NCBI GenBank assembly: GCA_030526005.1
Contig: JAUNDP010000022.1
Location: 1-36,461 of the forward strand
Length of the DNA: 36,461 nt
Direction of reading: 5' to 3'
DNA from: Eubacteriales bacterium
Lineage (GTDB): Bacteria > Bacillota > Clostridia > Lachnospirales > Lachnospiraceae
A model generated the notes under the pieces. That model was not told the origin of the DNA. It was given only the letters and a program-made list of their open reading frames with translations, and did no database searches. Both the position numbers and the translations under genes were made by a program. Shown one piece after another: positions 31,709 to 36,461 of the stretch (position 1 is the stretch's first letter; each line of letters starts with the position of its first letter).

Positions 31709-34150
31709 ATGCAGTATACACAAAATGCGGCCGAAGCATTGGGACTTGCAGAAAAAGCGGCAAAGAACAGAGGAAGAGGATGCATTGGATCAGAAGATCT
31801 GCTGCTGGGACTTTTGAGAGAGGGAAAAGGGACAGCTGCGATTGTGCTGAAGAATAATAAAGTTCAGGAAAAAAATCTGGAGGAACTGATAGAACGTCTT
31901 GTGACACCGGAGACGGGAGCAGAAGATTTCAAGCAGGCAGTCTGCACTCCAAGAGCACAGTATCTTCTTGACAATGCCAGAAAGGAAGCGGCATCGTTTC
32001 GGGCGGAGGAAATTGGAACGGAACATATTTTAATTGCAATGCTAAAAGATCTGGAATGTGCTGCCACAAGACTTCTCTATACAATGAAAGTAAATATTTC
32101 AAAAATGATGGCAGAGATTCTTGAGGCTATGGGAGAGAGTGCAGAAAAATATAAAGAGATCATGGCCTCTTTAAAGGAGAGAAAAGGAAAGACAGGAACC
32201 TCTATTTTAGATCAGTACAGCCGGGATCTGACAGAATCCAGTTTTGCGGGAGATCTTGATCCTGTGGTTGGAAGAGAGAAAGAGACAGACCGTATTATCC
32301 AGATCCTGAGCCGCAGAACAAAAAATAATCCATGTCTGATAGGAGAGCCTGGAGTCGGAAAAACAGCGATCGTAGAAGGACTTGCTCACAGAATCGTGGA
32401 AGGAAGCGTTCCGGAATCCATTCAGGGAAAACGTGTGATGATGCTGGATCTGGCCAGTATGATTGCAGGGACAAAATACCGCGGGGAATTTGAAGAACGC
32501 ATGAAAAAACTGATTCAGGAAGTAGGGGAAAGAAAAGACGTTCTTCTATTTGTAGATGAGATTCATACGATTATCGGTGCAGGGGGCGCAGAAGGAGCCA
32601 TGGATGCTTCTAATATCCTGAAGCCATCTCTTGCCAGAGGAGAAATTCAGCTGATCGGCGCAACGACGGTGGAAGAATACAGAAAGCATATTGAAAAAGA
32701 TCCGGCTTTAGAGCGGCGTTTCCAGCCAGTAATGGTGGAAGAACCAACAGAAGAAGAAACGATTGATATTTTAAACGGATTGAAGTACCAATATGAAAAA
32801 CACCATGGCGTAGAGATTACACAGGAAGCGATCAAGGCAGCCGTCTCTCTGTCTGTGCGCTATATTAATGATCGTTTTCTTCCGGATAAAGCGATTGACC
32901 TGATCGACGAAGCTTCGTCCAGAAAACATCTTGGAGGATATCATGTTCCAGATCAGATGAAAGAATTAGAAAAAGAAATCGAGGATTTATATAATAAAAA
33001 AGAGAGCGCTTTAGTAGAAGGTGATCTGAAAGAGGCATCCAGACTGAATACAGAACAGAGTGAAAAAGAAAAAAGACTGGAACAGATGAAGAAGCGTTTC
33101 GAGAAAAAGACGCAGAACAGCAAACTGATGGTAGAAGAAAATGATATTGCAGCAGTAGTCTCTATGTGGACAAAAATTCCGATTCAGAAATTGGCAGAGC
33201 AGGAGACAACACGGCTTTTGCGTCTGGAAAAGACGCTTCATCAAAGAGTCATCGGGCAGAATGAGGCTGTGACCGCTGTTGCCAAGGCAATCAAACGAGG
33301 AAGAGTCGGGTTAAAAGATCCGAAGCGGCCGATCGGCTCCTTTCTGTTTTTAGGACCGACAGGTGTTGGAAAAACGGAACTGTCAAAGGCAGTTGCGGAG
33401 ACCGTATTTGGAAGCGAACGTGCGCTGATCCGTGTGGATATGACGGAATATATGGAGAAACACAGCGTCTCAAAGCTGGTAGGTTCTCCTCCGGGATATG
33501 TAGGATATGAAGAGGGCGGTCAGCTCAGTGAAAAAGTGCGCAGAAATCCTTATTCCGTTATTCTGTTTGATGAGATTGAAAAAGCACATCCGGATGTATT
33601 TAATATCTTGCTTCAGGTGCTGGATGACGGCCATATCACAGATGCGCAGGGAAGAAAAGTGGATTTTAAAAATACGATTTTGATTATGACATCAAACGCA
33701 GGGGCTCAGTCTATCATGGAACCGAAAAAGCTGGGATTTATCGCTGTGGACGACGAAAAGAGAAACTATAACAGAATGAAAGAAGGAGTGATGGAAGAAG
33801 TAAAGAGAATCTTCAAACCAGAATTCCTGAATCGTATTGATGAAGTTATTGTCTTCCATTCTCTGAACAAAGAAAATATCAGAGAGATTGTATCACTGTT
33901 GATAAAAGAGTTTTCGCAGCGGTGCAAAAAACAGCTGAATCTGGATCTGCAGGTGACAGGCGCAGTCAAGACAGATCTTGCAGAAAAGGCATATGATGAA
34001 AAATATGGAGCGCGTCCTCTTAAGAGAGCCATTCAGTCCCGAATTGAAGATGCTTTGACGGAAGAAATTCTGGAAGGAAAAATAAAAACAGGTGATTCCG
34101 TCTGCGTCAAGCTCTCAAAAGGAGAAATTCAATTTGTAGTAAAAGAATAA
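31709..34150 (+). CDS. clpC: ATP-dependent protease ATPase subunit ClpC
   Basis: ClpC unfolds proteins for the ClpP protease. The 813 residues show Clp N-repeats (about 1-140), NBD1 Walker [10 protein letters not shown] (212-220) and [16 protein letters not shown], a short UVR-like middle domain ([21 protein letters not shown], near 433) instead of the long ClpB coiled coil, NBD2 Walker [10 protein letters not shown] (549-557) and [11 protein letters not shown] at the C-terminus. Start: ATG 31709, six bases after AGGA (31699-31702); GTG 31694 and ATG 31703 are in frame but poorly placed. The promoter is unclear, so read-through from the GntR gene is likely. In many Firmicutes, clpC follows ctsR-mcsA-mcsB; here it does not. 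Confidence 0.95.
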   Translation: MQYTQNAAEALGLAEKAAKNRGRGCIGSEDLLLGLLREGKGTAAIVLKNNKVQEKNLEELIERLVTPETGAEDFKQAVCTPRAQYLLDNARKEAASFRAEEIGTEHILIAMLKDLECAATRLLYTMKVNISKMMAEILEAMGESAEKYKEIMASLKERKGKTGTSILDQYSRDLTESSFAGDLDPVVGREKETDRIIQILSRRTKNNPCLIGEPGVGKTAIVEGLAHRIVEGSVPESIQGKRVMMLDLASMIAGTKYRGEFEERMKKLIQEVGERKDVLLFVDEIHTIIGAGGAEGAMDASNILKPSLARGEIQLIGATTVEEYRKHIEKDPALERRFQPVMVEEPTEEETIDILNGLKYQYEKHHGVEITQEAIKAAVSLSVRYINDRFLPDKAIDLIDEASSRKHLGGYHVPDQMKELEKEIEDLYNKKESALVEGDLKEASRLNTEQSEKEKRLEQMKKRFEKKTQNSKLMVEENDIAAVVSMWTKIPIQKLAEQETTRLLRLEKTLHQRVIGQNEAVTAVAKAIKRGRVGLKDPKRPIGSFLFLGPTGVGKTELSKAVAETVFGSERALIRVDMTEYMEKHSVSKLVGSPPGYVGYEEGGQLSEKVRRNPYSVILFDEIEKAHPDVFNILLQVLDDGHITDAQGRKVDFKNTILIMTSNAGAQSIMEPKKLGFIAVDDEKRNYNRMKEGVMEEVKRIFKPEFLNRIDEVIVFHSLNKENIREIVSLLIKEFSQRCKKQLNLDLQVTGAVKTDLAEKAYDEKYGARPLKRAIQSRIEDALTEEILEGKIKTGDSVCVKLSKGEIQFVVKE

Positions 34151-34275
34151 AAAGAGAAATCTGTTTTACCATATTCGCAGGAGAAAGACCGATTATCTGT
34201 CTGTTTTTGCAGCAGCAACAGTCAAAAATTATTTGTCGAAATAAATAGAAAACTGTGGCATAAACAAAAAATTTA

Positions 34276-34284
34276 TGGTACAAT
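34276..34284 (+). promoter_or_regulatory. Candidate extended -10 promoter
   Basis: TG (34276-34277), one base, TACAAT (34279-34284), about 95 bases before the start at 34379. The -35 region (TGGCAT near 34256) is poor. The rest of the 228-base gap after clpC shows no clear terminator or gene. Confidence 0.45.
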
Positions 34285-34378
34285 TTAAGCTACAAAGAAC
34301 AAGCGGCTGGTGGAAAACTCAGAAAAACCGCAGGAAAAAAGAATAATTTATAAAGACACATTTGGGAGGACATTTAAG

Positions 34379-34792
34379 ATGTCAGTTGTAAAAGAATTAA
34401 TACGGACAGAAGCAGATCGTACAATCAGCTTCGGAAATTATGAATTAAGTGAAAAATCAAAAAAAGAGAATTTTGAGTATGATGGAGACTTATACAAAGT
34501 AAAAACATTCAAAGAAATTACAAAGCTGGAAAGAAATGGAATGTTTGTATATGAATCCGTTCCGGGAACAACCGTAACCCATTTTTCAGAGAATGATAAA
34601 GAGCTGAGCTTTGAGGTGGAAGGAATGGAAGACGCTCAGATCACAGTTGAGCTGGAAGAAGAGACAGAATACAGTATCTGGATCGACGGTGAGGAAGCCG
34701 GAATCGTGAAGACAAACAAAGGCGGAAAATTGAGCCTGAGTGTGGAATTGGAAAACGCAGATAAGGCTTCTGTGAAAATTCAAAGAGCATAA
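34379..34792 (+). CDS. Conserved 137-residue protein often labelled 'endosialidase'
   Basis: It begins MSVVKELIRTEADRTISFGNY and continues with YKVKTFKEITKLERNGMFVYESVPGTTV, a strongly conserved pattern in Clostridia that databases sometimes call 'endosialidase'. No sialidase Asp-box or catalytic fold is visible. The sequence is mostly beta, acidic, without signal peptide or membrane segment, and looks like a small beta-sandwich. The automatic name should not be trusted. Start: ATG 34379, about 8 bases after GGGAGGA; an in-frame GTG at 34310 would add 23 residues but has no ribosome site. It stands between clpC and radA and has its own terminator. Confidence 0.85.
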   Translation: MSVVKELIRTEADRTISFGNYELSEKSKKENFEYDGDLYKVKTFKEITKLERNGMFVYESVPGTTVTHFSENDKELSFEVEGMEDAQITVELEEETEYSIWIDGEEAGIVKTNKGGKLSLSVELENADKASVKIQRA

Positions 34793-34801
34793 AAGAGACA
34801 G

Positions 34802-34848
34802 AAGGGAGTGCCGCGGGCAGGGAAGCTGCTTTAGGCAACTCCCTTTTT
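34802..34848 (+). terminator. Rho-independent terminator before radA
   Basis: AAGGGAGT (34802-34809) pairs with ACTCCCTT (34838-34845), extended by GCC/GGC past a bulge, with an inner GCAG/CTGC hairpin (34817-34820 with 34826-34829). A T run to 34848 follows. Confidence 0.85.
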
Positions 34849-34921
34849 AAGACGCTGTGAATAAGACAGAATGGATGAAAAGATCAAACAGAAAGAGAAA
34901 GTGGTGTAAGAGAGGATCGTA

Positions 34922-36283
34922 ATGGTAAAAGGAAAAAAAACAATATATTTTTGCCAGAATTGCGGATATGAGTCAGGAAAATGGATGGGCCAGTGTCCAG
35001 GATGCAAAGAGTGGAATACATTTGTGGAGGAGACGGTTTCAAAAACGGAGCGGGCAAGTACACGCGGCAGAAGAGAGGAAAAAAGTCCTGTTACGCTTTC
35101 AGACATTTCGTTGGAGGATGAAAGTCGGATCAGCTCTGGAATGAAAGAACTGGATCGTGTTCTGGGAGGAGGAATTGTGCGAGGTTCCCTGGTACTTGTC
35201 GGAGGCGATCCTGGAATTGGAAAATCAACGATTTTACTGCAGGTGTGCAAAAATCTGACAGATCAGAAACGAAAAGTGCTTTACATTTCCGGGGAAGAGT
35301 CTCTGGCGCAGATTAAGATGAGAGCAAAACGGATTGGAGAATTTGGAGAATCACTGTATCTGCTGTGTGAGACAAATCTGGATTTGATTCGAAAAGCGAT
35401 TGAGAAGATGAGACCGGAAGTCGTTGTGATAGATTCCATTCAGACCATGTATCAGGAAGATATTTCATCGGCGCCGGGCAGTGTATCTCAAGTTCGAGAA
35501 TCGACGAGCATTTTGATGCAGATTGCAAAAGGGATGAATATTACCATTTTTATTGTAGGCCATGTGACAAAAGAAGGCGTTGTGGCAGGTCCGCGTGTGC
35601 TGGAACATATGGTGGATACGGTTTTATATTTTGAGGGTGATCGCCATGCCGTCTATCGCATTTTAAGAGGAGTAAAGAACAGATTTGGATCTACAAATGA
35701 GATCGGCGTGTTTGAGATGAGAACAGAAGGACTTGCTGAGGTAGAAAATCCGTCAGAATTTATGTTAAATGGGAGACCCGACGATGCCTCCGGATCTGTT
35801 GTGGCATGTTCTATGGAGGGAACACGTCCCATTTTAATTGAAATTCAGGCGCTGATCTGTCAGAGCAACCTTGGAATTCCTCGCAGAACGGCAGCAGGAA
35901 CCGATTATAACAGGGTGAATCTTTTGATGGCTGTGCTGGAAAAAAGAGCAGGAATTCAGTTGTCCTCCTGTGATGCCTATATTAATATTGCGGGGGGAAT
36001 CAAAATGAATGAGCCGGCGATTGACCTTGGAATCATTCTTGCGATTGTATCAAGCTACAAAGACAAGGTGATTGATGAAAAGACGATTGTTTTTGGTGAA
36101 GTAGGTCTGAGCGGTGAAGTGCGTGCGATCAGCATGGCAGAGCAAAGAATTATGGAAGCAAAAAAATTGGGATTCAAGCGTGTGATTTATCCAAAAGTGT
36201 GCGAAAATGAGAGAACAAAAATAGAAGGAATTGAGCTGGTCGGCGTTGCAAATGTGAGAGAGGCGATAAGAGCAATTCTATAA
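34922..36283 (+). CDS. radA: DNA repair protein RadA
   Basis: RadA is a RecA-like, DnaB-like helicase that assists recombination and branch migration. The 453 residues contain an N-terminal C4 zinc finger (FCQNCGYESGKWMGQCPGC, about 10-28), Walker A GDPGIGKST (95-103), Walker B EVVVIDSIQTMY, the RadA-specific KNRFG motif (VKNRFGSTNEIGVFEM, near 257) and a C-terminal Lon-protease-like domain (NIAGGIKMNEPAIDLGI and FGEVGLSGEVRAI). ATG has AGAGGA about 7 bases upstream. clpC-radA proximity is the standard Firmicute order; here one unrelated small gene separates them. Confidence 0.97.
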   Translation: MVKGKKTIYFCQNCGYESGKWMGQCPGCKEWNTFVEETVSKTERASTRGRREEKSPVTLSDISLEDESRISSGMKELDRVLGGGIVRGSLVLVGGDPGIGKSTILLQVCKNLTDQKRKVLYISGEESLAQIKMRAKRIGEFGESLYLLCETNLDLIRKAIEKMRPEVVVIDSIQTMYQEDISSAPGSVSQVRESTSILMQIAKGMNITIFIVGHVTKEGVVAGPRVLEHMVDTVLYFEGDRHAVYRILRGVKNRFGSTNEIGVFEMRTEGLAEVENPSEFMLNGRPDDASGSVVACSMEGTRPILIEIQALICQSNLGIPRRTAAGTDYNRVNLLMAVLEKRAGIQLSSCDAYINIAGGIKMNEPAIDLGIILAIVSSYKDKVIDEKTIVFGEVGLSGEVRAISMAEQRIMEAKKLGFKRVIYPKVCENERTKIEGIELVGVANVREAIRAIL

Positions 36284-36311
36284 AAAAATCTATATTAAGA
36301 ATAATAAATTT

Positions 36312-36372
36312 AGGGGCTGCTGCAAAATCAAAATAGATGAGAATCCATTTATGGAGCAACAGTCTCTTTTTT
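36312..36372 (+). terminator. Terminator after radA
   Basis: 36312-36323 pairs with 36356-36367 (12 positions, one mismatch, two G-U), followed by TTTTT. The loop can form a further small stem around CCATTTATGG. Confidence 0.75.
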
Positions 36373-36418
36373 ATACTTAAAAATAGAGGATATCAACGGG
36401 TCTTACATAAAAAAGTGC

Positions 36419-36447
36419 TTGACATTTTAGAAAGACTGGTGTATGAT
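36419..36447 (+). promoter_or_regulatory. Consensus promoter for a gene beyond the window
   Basis: TTGACA (36419-36424), 17 bases, TATGAT (36442-36447). The flank AAAAAGTGC before the -35 resembles that of the clpB promoter (AAAAGTAC). The product lies outside the window; an RNA or protein gene cannot be told apart. Confidence 0.75.
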
Positions 36448-36461
36448 TCAATACGTTGTCC

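Noticed and set aside
34151-34260. Terminator after clpC (AGAC/GTCT then TTTTT near 34187-34207)
   Set aside because: Only four pairs are possible, so it is too weak to call. The end of the clpC transcript is left open.
1-36461. Mobile element, phage or CRISPR content
   Set aside because: No transposase, integrase, direct-repeat array or abrupt composition change was seen; all genes fit one chromosomal background.

Overview
The window looks like a chromosomal, vertically inherited segment of a Lachnospiraceae-type Clostridia genome (Bacillota). The evidence is AT-leaning DNA, strong GGAGG-type ribosome sites, sigma-A promoters of the TTGACA-N17-TATAAT kind, and a set of family-restricted genes (DUF4364, DUF4250, DUF6142, an 'endosialidase-like' small protein, a secreted trigger-factor-like isomerase) beside Firmicute-type pst, pyr and pur operons. 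I see no insertion sequence, phage gene, CRISPR array, rRNA or tRNA. No stretch longer than 300 bases lacks a gene.

Layout. 1-3.5 kb: 3' part of an exported FKBP/trigger-factor-like isomerase, then uppP (undecaprenyl-PP phosphatase) and a membrane acyltransferase. 3.5-9.1 kb: clpB with a coupled DUF4250 gene, an unrecognised membrane protein, a polysaccharide deacetylase and rarA, ending at a bidirectional terminator. 9.1-10.7 kb, minus strand: a TIGR01212 radical SAM gene followed by a DUF4364 gene. 10.7-17.4 kb: a Pho-box-like promoter driving pstS-pstC-pstA-pstB-phoU and a phoP/phoR-type two-component system, closed by a large stem-loop terminator. 17.4-22.3 kb: pyrC-pyrF-pyrK-pyrD-pyrE, which supplies most late steps of UMP synthesis. 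22.3-26.1 kb: a 50-residue membrane peptide, VanZ-like and DUF6142 membrane proteins, an HD phosphohydrolase and an M29 aminopeptidase with a large N-terminal extension. 26.1-31 kb: purE-purM-purN-purD, then a frameshifted gene for a signal peptide/cadherin-like/transmembrane/Q-N-P-rich-tail protein. 31-36.3 kb: a YtrA-type GntR regulator, clpC, a 137-residue conserved protein and radA. The window ends just after a consensus promoter that drives something outside it.

How the genes work together. The pst/pho block is a self-contained phosphate uptake and sensing unit. The pyr and pur blocks supply nucleotide precursors. ClpB, ClpC, RarA and RadA are protein- and DNA-maintenance machines. UppP, the acyltransferase, the deacetylase and VanZ act at the envelope. 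The least explained parts are the GntR gene and its palindromic operator sitting where ctsR-mcsA-mcsB usually stand in front of clpC-radA, the frameshifted surface protein at 29.8-31.0 kb, a PstS that lacks a lipobox, and the N-terminal domain of the M29 protein. I did not find a clear, wholly new multi-gene system; most of the window is conserved housekeeping DNA.
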